Below, piece by piece: positions 8,961-17,476 of a stretch of 47,318 nucleotides of DNA. The translations under genes and the position numbers were made by a program. Origin of the DNA: Pseudoalteromonas shioyasakiensis (lineage in GTDB: Bacteria; Pseudomonadota; Gammaproteobacteria; Enterobacterales; Alteromonadaceae). The stretch spans positions 1 through 47,318 of the forward strand of contig NZ_JAKEVM010000018.1 of assembly GCF_022398475.1 (NCBI RefSeq), given 5' to 3'. The first letter of the stretch is position 1; every line of letters begins with the position of its first letter. Under the pieces are notes generated by a model, which searched no databases, was not told the origin of the DNA, and saw nothing but the letters and a program-made list of their open reading frames with translations.

Positions 8961-9046
8961 ATTTCTCTAAGCGGTACATTGTCGCTGTAGACGCATTTTG
9001 ATAATATAGTTGCCTAGGCATTTAATTTTAACAAGTCCGGGTTGTT

Positions 9047-9796
9047 ATGTTTGAATCATCTTTGCTTGCGCAGCTTCACGCTCAATTTCCAGCTCATCAA
9101 TTTAGCCCCGAAGGTTTGTCGGTTGTTCACACAGGCCGCTTTGCCAATGCCATTGTTTATCGTTATAAAGACGCGAAATTTGATTTAATTATTAAAGATT
9201 TTCAGCACAGCCCATGGTGGGTGAGAAAAACCATCGCGCCGCTTTTTATCAATCAAGAGTACAAGGGGCTGGCACGCCTGCAAGATGTAGACGGAGTGGT
9301 CGATAACTTTTGTCGTTTGTCATCAATTGCTATTGCTTATGATTTTATTGAAGGCACGCCACTTCGCCAGCTTGCCTTGCAACAGCAGCATTTACCGAGT
9401 GAGTTCTTTAAAGAATTTGAGCGTTTGGTAGCAAAAATGCATCGCCGCGGCGTGGTGCACCTCGACTTACGTAATTTAGGTAATGTTATTTGTTCAAAAG
9501 ACGGCAAGCCTTACATTATTGATTTTCAGTCAGCGATTCGCTTTGCACGCTTTCCTCGCTGGTTACAGCGTTTTATGCGTGGTGCCGATATGAGTGGGGT
9601 TTATAAAGCATGGCATAAGTTAGCCAAAGACTCGTTACCGCAAGCAAAGGCTGATTATTTGCACGACTTTAATCATGTGCGTAAGCGTTGGATTTTTAAA
9701 GGTTATCCGATTCAACGTGCCTATTTATGGTGTAGCGGGGCTGTAACTCAGATTCTTAATTCTGAATTTGTTCGCAGTATATTAGATAGATTGTAA
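9047..9796 (+). CDS. Small protein-kinase-fold phosphotransferase (Kdo/WaaP- or RIO-like)
   Basis: The 249-residue protein has kinase-fold landmarks: a probable ATP-binding Lys50 in LIIKDFQ, the catalytic loop HLDLRNLGN with His138, Asp140 and Asn145, and the metal-binding Asp159 in IIDFQSA. The long glycine-rich N-lobe of eukaryotic kinases is reduced, as in the lipopolysaccharide core and RIO-like kinases. The basic C-terminal part (residues about 165-249) could face the membrane. No LPS genes are adjacent, so a core-sugar kinase role is only one option; a small-molecule or protein kinase is also possible. Confidence 0.65.
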   Translation: MFESSLLAQLHAQFPAHQFSPEGLSVVHTGRFANAIVYRYKDAKFDLIIKDFQHSPWWVRKTIAPLFINQEYKGLARLQDVDGVVDNFCRLSSIAIAYDFIEGTPLRQLALQQQHLPSEFFKEFERLVAKMHRRGVVHLDLRNLGNVICSKDGKPYIIDFQSAIRFARFPRWLQRFMRGADMSGVYKAWHKLAKDSLPQAKADYLHDFNHVRKRWIFKGYPIQRAYLWCSGAVTQILNSEFVRSILDRL

Positions 9797-9817
9797 AAAG
9801 CGCGCTTGCACGCGCTT
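9795..9817 (-). terminator. Intrinsic terminator of the GH43 gene
   Basis: Read on the minus strand, AAGCGCG and CGCGCTT form a 7-base GC-rich stem with a 6-base loop, followed by a run of five T. On the plus strand the T run is missing, so it mainly serves the arabinanase gene ending at 9829, though it may also stop plus-strand messages weakly. Confidence 0.7.
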
Positions 9818-9828
9818 AGTGGGGAGAA

Positions 9829-11241
9829 CTAGTATTTAGGCCAACCATTCGCATCCCAATTCAGGGTGCTGATGAGCAATTTAGGGGTACCATTATCACC
9901 TGCATCATAGGCATGACGAACAATCACATCGGTATTTAAAATGTCTTGTCCACCTGGACCTACCCATTGGCTATTACCCGCATCAAGAATGCTCCCGCCG
10001 CTGGCTAACATGTCGGTACCATTTTTATCTAGGTATGGGCCGCGGATGTCACTAGAGCGACCATACGCAATACGGTAAGTACTATTCGTGCCATCACAGC
10101 ATTTGCCAACTGAAACAAACAAATAGTAATAGCCTTGGCGATACACTATGGTAGGTGCTTCGATGCCACCAGAGCGACTTGCTAAAGAGTAGATTTGACC
10201 AAATGGTTTCATGGTCATTGGGTTAATACGCGTTAGTTTAATACCCGAATTCCATGAGCCAAAGGCAAGCCAAGGTGCTCCATCTTTTGCTACCACGAGA
10301 TCGGGGTCAATGGCGTTATAATTATTGCTATTGGTCGTGTTAATTACTAAACCATCATCACGCCAATCACCGGCTGCCACACTACTTGCTGAGGTAAGGC
10401 CAATAGCGCTAACACGTGAACCAAAGGTCGAAATCGAATAATAAAGCCAGCTACGACCATTGTAGCTTTTTAATTCAGGCGCCCAGACATCAATTCCATC
10501 ATGATCTGGCACATAGTTACTCCACCAGCTTAAACCATTTGAGAAAATTGGTTGCGCATCATTCCAATCTACACCGTTGCTTGAATATTTACCGTAAATA
10601 CCAGGGCCTGTTTGAAAAACCCACCAAGTGCCATTTTCATAGCCAAGTGTTGGATCGTGGGTGACTAAATTACCTGTAAGTGGCCAGTGGTCTGCAGCGC
10701 CATTAGTTGTGGATGGATCCCAAGGGGTTGATTCAACATTAGCAAGCTTGGTTAGCTGCCACTGCTGTGCATCGCTGCCGTTATAGCTCCACTGGCTAAT
10801 ATTTGCGCCATCGTTGCCATCAAAAGCATATAGGTCAAGAGCCTTACCACTGTGATCGTTAATAAAGCTGTAATAGCCGCTACCTTCCTCATTAATTTGC
10901 CAGTGTTGGCTGGCAAGATTAGCGTACTCATATTGCACCACATTGCCGCCATCGGCGGTCGAGAAGTCAAACACCTCTAGGGCTTTACCACTATTTAAGT
11001 TAATAACCGAATAGTTGCTGCCACCTATGTTGGTGATTAACCAGCGCTGGGTGTCGTGATTAGTGTCAGCCCACTGACTAACATTTGCACCGTCGTTGGT
11101 TTGCGCGCTGGCTACTTCAACAAACTTAGCACTGTACTTTGATTTAATGGTGTATACGCCATTATCAATCGCATAAGCACTGGGCAGTATGAGGGTTGTT
11201 GCCAAGCTGAGTGCAGCTAGGGCTTTTTTTGAAAGTATCAT
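9829..11241 (-). CDS. Secreted GH43 endo-arabinanase with N-terminal ricin-type lectin domain
   Basis: This 470-residue protein probably hydrolyses alpha-1,5-arabinan outside the cell. Residues 1-24 are a signal peptide ending SAYA. Residues about 25-165 form a ricin B-type beta-trefoil (CBM13-like) with three QxW repeats at 65-67, 112-114 and 159-161, evenly 47 residues apart. Residues about 180-470 are a five-bladed GH43 domain with the expected acids: Asp196 (base) in THDPTLG, Asp312 in AIDPDL and Glu361 (acid) in GGIEAP. GGAG lies 7 bases before the ATG. No arabinose uptake or other sugar-degradation genes are nearby, so it appears to stand alone. Confidence 0.88.
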   Translation of the reverse strand: MILSKKALAALSLATTLILPSAYAIDNGVYTIKSKYSAKFVEVASAQTNDGANVSQWADTNHDTQRWLITNIGGSNYSVINLNSGKALEVFDFSTADGGNVVQYEYANLASQHWQINEEGSGYYSFINDHSGKALDLYAFDGNDGANISQWSYNGSDAQQWQLTKLANVESTPWDPSTTNGAADHWPLTGNLVTHDPTLGYENGTWWVFQTGPGIYGKYSSNGVDWNDAQPIFSNGLSWWSNYVPDHDGIDVWAPELKSYNGRSWLYYSISTFGSRVSAIGLTSASSVAAGDWRDDGLVINTTNSNNYNAIDPDLVVAKDGAPWLAFGSWNSGIKLTRINPMTMKPFGQIYSLASRSGGIEAPTIVYRQGYYYLFVSVGKCCDGTNSTYRIAYGRSSDIRGPYLDKNGTDMLASGGSILDAGNSQWVGPGGQDILNTDVIVRHAYDAGDNGTPKLLISTLNWDANGWPKY

Positions 11242-11466
11242 TGTGTCTCCAAATCATTGTTATTGAGCTTTCCTTGTGTGTTCTGCTCCTTGGATGAGTT
11301 TTGATCTACAGCTACTAACTCAGTTAAGAGTATTGGTGCAAATGAAAACCATTTATAATACTTTATTATATTATTACTTTTGTAAAGGTGGATGGTAAAA
11401 ATAATTAACAAAAATTTTACCTTTCACGATTTTGGAAGGGACTTTAGTGTTTAGCTGAGATACAAA

Positions 11467-11490
11467 AAAGCCACTCAGTGAGTGGCTTTT
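11467..11490 (-). terminator. Intrinsic terminator after the PepSY gene pair
   Basis: On the minus strand AAAAGCCACT and AGTGGCTTTT form a perfect stem around a 5-base loop, followed by more T residues. It lies just after the gene that ends at 11497 and would close that two-gene transcript. Confidence 0.85.
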
Positions 11491-11496
11491 CGGATG

Positions 11497-11967
11497 TTAT
11501 TGAGTAATAAACTGGCTGGGAATATCCCATTTGAGGGTATGCAGTTGGCCTTGCCAAGTTTGGATGGTGATCCACAGTTTATCATCTGCTGAGATGGATT
11601 TAGGAGCTATCGCATGGGCGTGCTGACCATGATTGGTGCCATGCATTATGCCTTCTTCATCTTTAGCAAACTCCGTTAGTGCTAAAGGTGCTTGGCCAAT
11701 ATTTAAATACGCCTGACGAACATTGCTTATGTCACCTTGATTAAAGGCGATAAAGAAATCTTTCACATACTCATTGTGGTGTGAGTACGGGGCATCTTCA
11801 TTTAGCGGCATCGGGGCGATTTTAAATTCGCCCGCTTGTTGCTCTTGCCAAAGTGCAGGAAACTGAGGGTTTAATGACTGATAAATAAACCATACAGGTA
11901 AAGCCAGTACCACAGCATGTAAAACATACTTTTTACGTTGCCACCAAGTTGCTTGTAAACGAGCCAT
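11497..11967 (-). CDS. Membrane-anchored protein with His-rich stretch, partner of the PepSY gene
   Basis: I do not recognise this 156-residue protein. A basic N-terminus and one hydrophobic segment (residues about 13-28, VLHAVVLALPVWFIY) suggest an inner-membrane anchor with the rest in the periplasm. Near residues 109-121 it contains MHGTNHGQHAHAI, whose four His could bind a metal. Its start overlaps the stop of the upstream PepSY gene (TAATG), so they are coupled. A Fur-like box stands before that pair. A role in iron or other metal uptake is inferred from this context. Confidence 0.65.
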   Translation of the reverse strand: MARLQATWWQRKKYVLHAVVLALPVWFIYQSLNPQFPALWQEQQAGEFKIAPMPLNEDAPYSHHNEYVKDFFIAFNQGDISNVRQAYLNIGQAPLALTEFAKDEEGIMHGTNHGQHAHAIAPKSISADDKLWITIQTWQGQLHTLKWDIPSQFITQ

Positions 11968-13109
11968 TAGTTTGCCTCCTGAACGTTATTCACTGGCGCT
12001 GATTGGCGCGCTTTTACAGGTTTGTTATTTACTAATTTTGCGGCATACATCATAAAACCAGTGATCGACATACCACTTAAAATTAAACCAAAGATAAACC
12101 AGATAACCTTTGTCCACAGACCGCCAATGTTACCGTAATGCAGCGGATCGGCGATATGTGAAAGGGTGAGTAATCCCGACATGGTTTCTGGGCTTTTACT
12201 TGCTGCAATTTCACCTGTCCAAGGATTGATTGAAGTTGAGTAAGCGTAGTTATCGTAGAAAATAGTATCGCCACTGCCCATGATATTAAACATGCCGCGG
12301 TTATGCTCTGGCAGCATCACATAACTAGGTTTGAAATCTGGGAATTTCTCTTTGGTAATAGCCAGTGCCGCTTTTAAGTCGGTTGGCGGTGTTTGTTTAT
12401 CCGCAGGTAAAGTTGACACTGCCACGAGCGGTGCGTGCTCTTCAATGTCTATTTCGTTATGCCACATGATGGCTTGCACTAAATACCACAGACCTGTGAG
12501 TGCCATTACTACCATAAACCAAATTGACCAAACACCACTTAGGGTATGTAAATCTTTTAGAAAGGTTTTTTTACCTTGGTTAAAACGTAGTTTTGGCTGA
12601 CTAAATGCACGCCAAAAGTTTTTATAAATCACTAAACCAGTTACTAGTGCACCTAAAATAACAAAGGCCATGGCGCTGACGAGGTAGTAACCTATGCTGT
12701 AACCTTCTTGCCAAGGGAAGAATAACCAGCCGTGTAGGGTACGCATAAATTCAATGAATGAGATAGTGTCATTAACCGCTTGTACTTCGCCGGTGTATTG
12801 ATTGACATAAGCCACAGCATAAGGTTTGTCGGTATCAGTGAAAATAACCGCATTAACCAAGTAAGGCTCATAAGTAAGCACGCTCATTACATCGGCAGTC
12901 GGGTAGGCTTTTTCAACGCTATTAATAACTTGATCAACACCAAGTGCAGGTAAATCATTTGGGTTGTTTGCGCGTGCCTCACTGTTGGTGAGCCAGGTAA
13001 GCTCATGGCTTATCACAGACACAGTGCCTGTGACACAGATAAAGCAAAATAGCACCCATACAGGGAGTGAAAACCAACCATGTAGTTGGAACCAAAGACG
13101 TTTACTCAT
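11967..13109 (-). CDS. PepSY-associated transmembrane protein, iron-linked
   Basis: The 380-residue protein belongs to the PepSY-TM family (PiuB-like), with four clear membrane helices near residues 10-33, 140-162, 194-215 and 338-360 around periplasmic domains. Conserved features include the HGWFSLPVW segment at the start and several membrane His residues (HxW and LHGWLF, DLHTLSG) that in relatives may bind haem. Such proteins are frequent beside TonB-dependent siderophore receptors and are proposed to reduce ferric siderophores. A Fur-like box lies 25-43 bases upstream, which supports iron control. No receptor is adjacent here. Confidence 0.8.
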   Translation of the reverse strand: MSKRLWFQLHGWFSLPVWVLFCFICVTGTVSVISHELTWLTNSEARANNPNDLPALGVDQVINSVEKAYPTADVMSVLTYEPYLVNAVIFTDTDKPYAVAYVNQYTGEVQAVNDTISFIEFMRTLHGWLFFPWQEGYSIGYYLVSAMAFVILGALVTGLVIYKNFWRAFSQPKLRFNQGKKTFLKDLHTLSGVWSIWFMVVMALTGLWYLVQAIMWHNEIDIEEHAPLVAVSTLPADKQTPPTDLKAALAITKEKFPDFKPSYVMLPEHNRGMFNIMGSGDTIFYDNYAYSTSINPWTGEIAASKSPETMSGLLTLSHIADPLHYGNIGGLWTKVIWFIFGLILSGMSITGFMMYAAKLVNNKPVKARQSAPVNNVQEAN

Positions 13110-13133
13110 GGTAAAAATAGCCCGACGTTAATT

Positions 13134-13152
13134 GATGATAGTAATTGTTATC
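13134..13152 (-). promoter_or_regulatory. Fur-box-like operator
   Basis: The 19-mer GATGATAGTAATTGTTATC matches the classical 19-base Fur consensus (GATAATGATAATCATTATC) at 14 positions, with intact GAT and TTATC ends. It is 25-43 bases before the PepSY gene start, in the expected promoter area. This predicts repression by Fur under iron-replete conditions. Confidence 0.6.
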
Positions 13153-13206
13153 ATTTAAATTGTACTACAATCTTTTGAACAAACACAATCTCTGTCGACG
13201 AGCTGC

Positions 13207-13229
13207 AAAAAAGGCGCTTTAAGCGCCTT
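13207..13229 (-). terminator. Intrinsic terminator overlapping the mscS stop codon
   Basis: On the minus strand GGCGC and GCGCC form the stem, extended by A-T pairs, followed by a run of six T. The stop codon of the channel gene (13219-13221) lies inside the hairpin loop, so the last codons form part of the terminator. Confidence 0.8.
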
Positions 13230-14058
13230 TATCATTAGTTTGATTGAGGGTAACAATTCGTTGTGGGAAAGGAATTTCGATATCCGCTCCTTGAATTGCT
13301 TTAAATACATTGCGGTTCACCGCTAATTTGGTCTCAATAATTTTGGTGGTTGGCACCCAAAAGCGATAGCTCAAGGTAACACCGCTCTCAGCAAAGCGCT
13401 CAATACCGACTTGTGCATGAGGAGAGTCACTAACTAGCTCATGCTCGTCTAACACTTTTTCGATAAGCTCAATAGCGAGGTCTGCATTGGCATCATAAGC
13501 GATGTCTATTTCACCTTTAACTAATGAATAGCTAAACGAATTATGTAAAATCTCACCAACAATATGTTTGTTAGGAATGGTGATTTCGACTTTTTCTTCG
13601 TTAATCAAAATTGTGTGACCAAGCTCAATGGTTTTAACTTGCCCACTCACGCCTTTTACTTCAATAGTATCGCCAACAACAAATGGCCTTGTTGCAATGA
13701 TGGCAAGGCCCGCACCATAGTTTGAAAGCATGCCTTGCATTGCTAAACCAGCACCTAAAGATGCAGCACCAATGGCAGCGACAAATGGGGTCACGCTAAT
13801 GCCAATTTTGCCAAGGGCAATAACCAAGAACATAATGATCAGCAATACTTTGATGACATTACTGACAAAGTTGGTGAGGGTAATATCGATATTGTGACGC
13901 TGCATGAGTCCAGCAACCATATTCGATACTTTTTGCGCAATCCATAAACCAATAAATAGAATTAAGATGGCACCTAAAATTTGCATACTGTAGGTGACCA
14001 AATATTCCATGATCAGATTGTAGTATTTTTCGACTTGCTGTATTTCTGAGTCAATCAT
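13219..14058 (-). CDS. mscS: Small-conductance mechanosensitive channel of the MscS family
   Basis: This 279-residue inner-membrane channel opens on membrane tension and releases solutes after osmotic down-shock. It has three membrane helices (about residues 22-42, 60-82 and 85-110). The pore helix carries the Gly/Ala pattern GAASLGAGLAMQG, followed by the MscS-typical RPFVVGDTIEV at the start of the cytoplasmic beta domain. The ATG at 14058 has AGGA 7 bases upstream; an in-frame TTG at 14073 is a weaker alternative. A salt-exposed cell that also accumulates betaine fits with this gene. Length and domain order match E. coli MscS (286 residues). Confidence 0.9.
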   Translation of the reverse strand: MIDSEIQQVEKYYNLIMEYLVTYSMQILGAILILFIGLWIAQKVSNMVAGLMQRHNIDITLTNFVSNVIKVLLIIMFLVIALGKIGISVTPFVAAIGAASLGAGLAMQGMLSNYGAGLAIIATRPFVVGDTIEVKGVSGQVKTIELGHTILINEEKVEITIPNKHIVGEILHNSFSYSLVKGEIDIAYDANADLAIELIEKVLDEHELVSDSPHAQVGIERFAESGVTLSYRFWVPTTKIIETKLAVNRNVFKAIQGADIEIPFPQRIVTLNQTNDKGA

Positions 14059-14091
14059 GTGTTTTCCTAACAAGGTTACTGCGAATTCTGA

Positions 14092-14802
14092 CTATACCAG
14101 AACATGCTGAATAACAGGATAAAGTATCGGCACTATTATCGCGCTGAGTAGCGCACTTAATGCCATCGCCACAGAGGCAAAGGCACCTGCTTTTGGCTGA
14201 TCACTAATCAGTGATGCTGTGCCAATGGCATGGCAAGCGGTACCAATGGCAACACCTTTTGCTTGGGCGTTGCGGATATTTATCAGCGAGAAAATCAAAT
14301 TACCAAATATAGCCCCAAGTACGCCAATAAAAATCACCATGGCTGCCGCCAAAGAAGGAATCCCCCCCAGTGACTCAGTTACTAATAAGGTGATGGGTGT
14401 TGTTACAGATAAACTTGCTAGGGATGCGCTTAGCTGAGCAGGGGCAGCAAAAAAATAACATATTAGCGAGGCGACCAAGGTGGCATTGATCACCCCTAAG
14501 CTACAACTTATGAGGATTAGCAGTAGGTTCTTTTTTACGTGGATAAATTGCTGATAAAGCGGTAAAGCCAATGCCACAATGGCAGGCTCAAGCAACCAGC
14601 TTAAAACTTTACTGTGCTCGGCAAAAGGCTCATAAGGGAGCTTAAATGCCACTAACAACGCTGCAGTTAACACAATTGCCCAGCACACAGGATTACTAAG
14701 CGCTTTGGCAGTGGCATGCTGGGTTTTCGCGTTTAAAAACCGCAGTACTAAGAAAAGCGCAATAATGCACGGAACGCAGAGCCACCATAAACTAACTGTC
14801 AT
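14092..14802 (-). CDS. lrgB: LrgB/CidB-family membrane protein
   Basis: The 236-residue protein has about eight hydrophobic segments and the LrgB-typical region SVTTPITLLVTESLGGIPSLAA, followed by GTACHAIGTASLI. LrgA-LrgB pairs were described as holin-like regulators of murein hydrolase export and, more recently, as pyruvate or metabolite transporters in some bacteria. The start overlaps the upstream lrgA gene by 11 bases, so the two are an operon. Which function applies here cannot be told from sequence. Confidence 0.85.
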   Translation of the reverse strand: MTVSLWWLCVPCIIALFLVLRFLNAKTQHATAKALSNPVCWAIVLTAALLVAFKLPYEPFAEHSKVLSWLLEPAIVALALPLYQQFIHVKKNLLLILISCSLGVINATLVASLICYFFAAPAQLSASLASLSVTTPITLLVTESLGGIPSLAAAMVIFIGVLGAIFGNLIFSLINIRNAQAKGVAIGTACHAIGTASLISDQPKAGAFASVAMALSALLSAIIVPILYPVIQHVLV

Positions 14803-15145
14803 TTTCGCGGCCCTTAAAATAAGCGATAACAGCGCCTATGAGTAAAACACTGGTCAGTGGCACGACAATAAAAATAGTTAGTAATAAAGTCCAGTTCTGC
14901 GAAATTAAACCTAGGTGCTCAATAATGCCAACCCCTGCAGGGATGAAGAACAACGGCATATAATTAAGTAAAGGGCTGGCTGTTGGTTTTAAATGTTGTT
15001 CTTTAACGAGGCCCGTTAACAGTAGCACGAGAAGTAACACCATACCGAGTAATGGGGCAGGGAAAGAGCTTTCAAGCAAAGCCGTTAAAAACTTTGCAAC
15101 GGCTAAGCAGGTAAGAATAATGACACTACTGATAAGGTATTTCAT
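14792..15145 (-). CDS. lrgA: LrgA/CidA-family holin-like membrane protein
   Basis: This 117-residue protein has four membrane helices. The conserved segment PAPLLGMVLLLVLLLTGLV is followed by the family-typical YMPLFFIPAGVGI. It overlaps and is coupled to the downstream lrgB gene and is about as long as CidA/LrgA proteins. No LytS/LytR or LysR regulator is adjacent. Confidence 0.85.
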   Translation of the reverse strand: MKYLISSVIILTCLAVAKFLTALLESSFPAPLLGMVLLLVLLLTGLVKEQHLKPTASPLLNYMPLFFIPAGVGIIEHLGLISQNWTLLLTIFIVVPLTSVLLIGAVIAYFKGRENDS

Positions 15146-15214
15146 AAGTCAGGATAATTGCGAATAAAGTACAACTACATCATACCCTTGTCAGTTGTAC
15201 TATGCGACTTTAGC

Positions 15215-16006
15215 TTACCATGATTTGGCATTATTAAATTGAATATCCTCTGCACCTTTCGCCTTTGCAATCGCCTTTTTAGTATTAGGGTTCATCAGTA
15301 AGCGAATTTGACTCCAGGTTTCTTTAGCGAGAATTTTACGCTGCTGTGAACGGTAGCTTTGCTGAGTAATTCGTTTAATTGCTGCCAGAGTATCTGGTGA
15401 GCGCGCTAGTAGGGTTTCTAGTACAGCATCGGTTTGTTTATCAACGTCATCAGTGAGCTGTGTAACTAAACCATACTCCTTAGCATCTTCAGCAGAGATT
15501 GGCCCTGCATGACTTGCTAACCAAAGTGCTTGATCACGCTTCATTAAACCTGCAAGCACCACGTTAGCTCCCATATCAGGGCATAAGCCCCAACGAGCTT
15601 CCATGATCGCTAATTTAGCGTTTTTATCGACGATGCGGTAATCAGCACCGAGTGCGATTTGCATACCGCCACCAAAGCAGTGTCCGGTTACTTTCGCAAT
15701 CACCGGAATACTTAAGTCTTGCCAACCTAGTACAACTTTTTGCGCTAAGTTTTGGTTTCCTGGTAACCACTTGAATAAAAGCTTGATGATATTGCTTGGC
15801 TTTTTCATCACCGCAGCAACATCCAATCCAGAGCAAAAGTGTTCGCCTTCACCAGAAATAACCACCGCACGTAAACTGCGATCACGTTTAATTTTTTTGA
15901 TTACGTTTGAAAGCTCGACAAACATGGCAAAACTGAGTGCATTTTGTTTCTCGGGACGAGCAAGGCTAACCCATGCGACTTGTTGTTTTATTTCTAGTTT
16001 TATCAT
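15215..16006 (-). CDS. Crotonase (enoyl-CoA hydratase/isomerase) family protein
   Basis: The 263-residue cytoplasmic protein has the crotonase fold. The first oxyanion-hole region is GEGEHFCSGLDVAAVM and the second is GHCFGGGMQIALGADYRI. The position of the first hydratase glutamate appears to be in MEARWGLCPDMG, where a Pro-Asp-Met replaces the usual pair, so the reaction may be isomerisation or another crotonase chemistry. AGAGGAG lies 5 bases before the ATG. It stands alone, divergent from the RND efflux operon, with no fatty-acid oxidation genes beside it. The specific substrate is unknown. Confidence 0.8.
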   Translation of the reverse strand: MIKLEIKQQVAWVSLARPEKQNALSFAMFVELSNVIKKIKRDRSLRAVVISGEGEHFCSGLDVAAVMKKPSNIIKLLFKWLPGNQNLAQKVVLGWQDLSIPVIAKVTGHCFGGGMQIALGADYRIVDKNAKLAIMEARWGLCPDMGANVVLAGLMKRDQALWLASHAGPISAEDAKEYGLVTQLTDDVDKQTDAVLETLLARSPDTLAAIKRITQQSYRSQQRKILAKETWSQIRLLMNPNTKKAIAKAKGAEDIQFNNAKSW

Positions 16007-16264
16007 GGTAACTCCTCTGACCTGTTTGCTAGAGCTTACGAGTTAATTACAACTAAGTAAAGAATTGCTGATGTGTCGCAAGTAATCATTATATTTTCCA
16101 AAAATGGGTAACCTTGTCATATATTTAGTTACAAATTGGTGTATATTTTTAAAACAAAGATGCTAGTTCATCGCTAGTTTGATTTTGTGATTAGTTAGAT
16201 ACTTTCGCAAAATCCCATGACACGACTAGACTTAGCTTTAAGTCGCGCAACAAGGAGTAAATAT

Positions 16265-17467
16265 ATGCTGATGCGCAAAACAGCTCGCATAACTAAACAA
16301 TCATCTCGTTCTTTGGCTTTTGCTGCAATTTCTGTAGCATTAACAACTACATTGGTTGGCTGCTCAGATGATAAAGCACAACAACAAGCTACGCCGCCAC
16401 CGGCCGTATCAGTATTTAATGTCGTCACACAAGAAGTTGGTAATTACCGAGAGTTTGTCGCGCGTACTGAAGCATTCCAAGAGGTTGCTATTAGAGCCCG
16501 AGTTGAGGGTGAACTAATTGAACGTCACTTTAATGAAGGTTCATCGGTCGAAAAAGATCAGCTTTTACTGCGTATTGACCCATCAGAGTACCGCTCTACT
16601 GTGGCAGAAGTTGAAGCTGACTTAAAAAGTAAAGTTGCCGCAGCGGGCGCCGCTGAACGTGATTTAAAACGCGGCAAAGATGTGGCCGCGCAAGGTTTTA
16701 TTTCACAATCAGACCTCGATAAACTAACCACTAATTTTGAGCAAACCACCGCAGCTGTTAAAGCCGCAGAAGCTGAACTTGAAAAAGCAAAACTTAATCT
16801 AAGTTATACCGAAATTCGTGCGCCGTTTGCAGGGCGTATTGGTAAAGTGAACTATGATGTGGGGAATATTGTTGGGCCATCATCCAATGAGCTTGCGGAG
16901 CTGACCGATGTAGACCCAATTTATGTAAGTTTTCAGGTTGAAGAAGCAGACTACATCTCTTATCGCCAAAATCATCAAGCACCGTCAGATAAAGACCCTC
17001 GCGATGTGCCAATCGATTTAACTTTACGCTTACCGAATAATTCGACCTTCCCTGATAAAGGCGAACTTGATTTTGCTGATACCAAAATTAACCGCAACAC
17101 AGGCACGGTTGAGCTAAGAGCCGCTTTTGATAACCCAGATGGCATTGTCATGCCGGGCTTATTTGTCACCTTGATCGTTGAAAGCACCAATAAACAAGAC
17201 TTGGCACTCATTCCTCAAGTAGCGGTACAAGAAAACCAGCAAGGTAAGTTTGTGCTCGTTGTTGATAACGAAAACAAAGTGGCTATGCGGATTGTTAAAC
17301 TTGGTCGTCGTATTAATGCAATGTGGGTTGTTGAGTCAGGCTTAGAGGCTGGTGAAAAAGTCATTATTGAAGGTTTACAAAAAGTTCGCCAAGGCGCTGA
17401 AGTGAAAGCTGTTGAAAAAAATGTCGATGAAACAACCGGCACTATTTCTAGCAAAGCTAACTCTTAG
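16265..17467 (+). CDS. RND efflux periplasmic adaptor lipoprotein (AcrA/MexA type)
   Basis: A 400-residue membrane-fusion protein that links an RND pump to an outer-membrane channel. The signal peptide ends in a lipobox TLVGC with lipidated Cys33. The lipoyl/barrel-sandwich halves lie on either side of a coiled hairpin at about residues 105-170, and the motif YTEIRAPFAGRIGK returns into the lipoyl domain. A beta-barrel and membrane-proximal domain follow. An in-frame ATG at 16217 would add 16 residues, but AGGAG at 16253-16257 with 7-base spacing picks 16265. The pump gene follows after 9 bases. Confidence 0.9.
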   Translation: MLMRKTARITKQSSRSLAFAAISVALTTTLVGCSDDKAQQQATPPPAVSVFNVVTQEVGNYREFVARTEAFQEVAIRARVEGELIERHFNEGSSVEKDQLLLRIDPSEYRSTVAEVEADLKSKVAAAGAAERDLKRGKDVAAQGFISQSDLDKLTTNFEQTTAAVKAAEAELEKAKLNLSYTEIRAPFAGRIGKVNYDVGNIVGPSSNELAELTDVDPIYVSFQVEEADYISYRQNHQAPSDKDPRDVPIDLTLRLPNNSTFPDKGELDFADTKINRNTGTVELRAAFDNPDGIVMPGLFVTLIVESTNKQDLALIPQVAVQENQQGKFVLVVDNENKVAMRIVKLGRRINAMWVVESGLEAGEKVIIEGLQKVRQGAEVKAVEKNVDETTGTISSKANS

Positions 17468-17476
17468 GAGTGAGAT

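Noticed and set aside
10416..10664. 82-codon plus-strand ORF inside the GH43 gene
   Set aside because: Antisense to intact catalytic domain; no start signal or recognisable motif.
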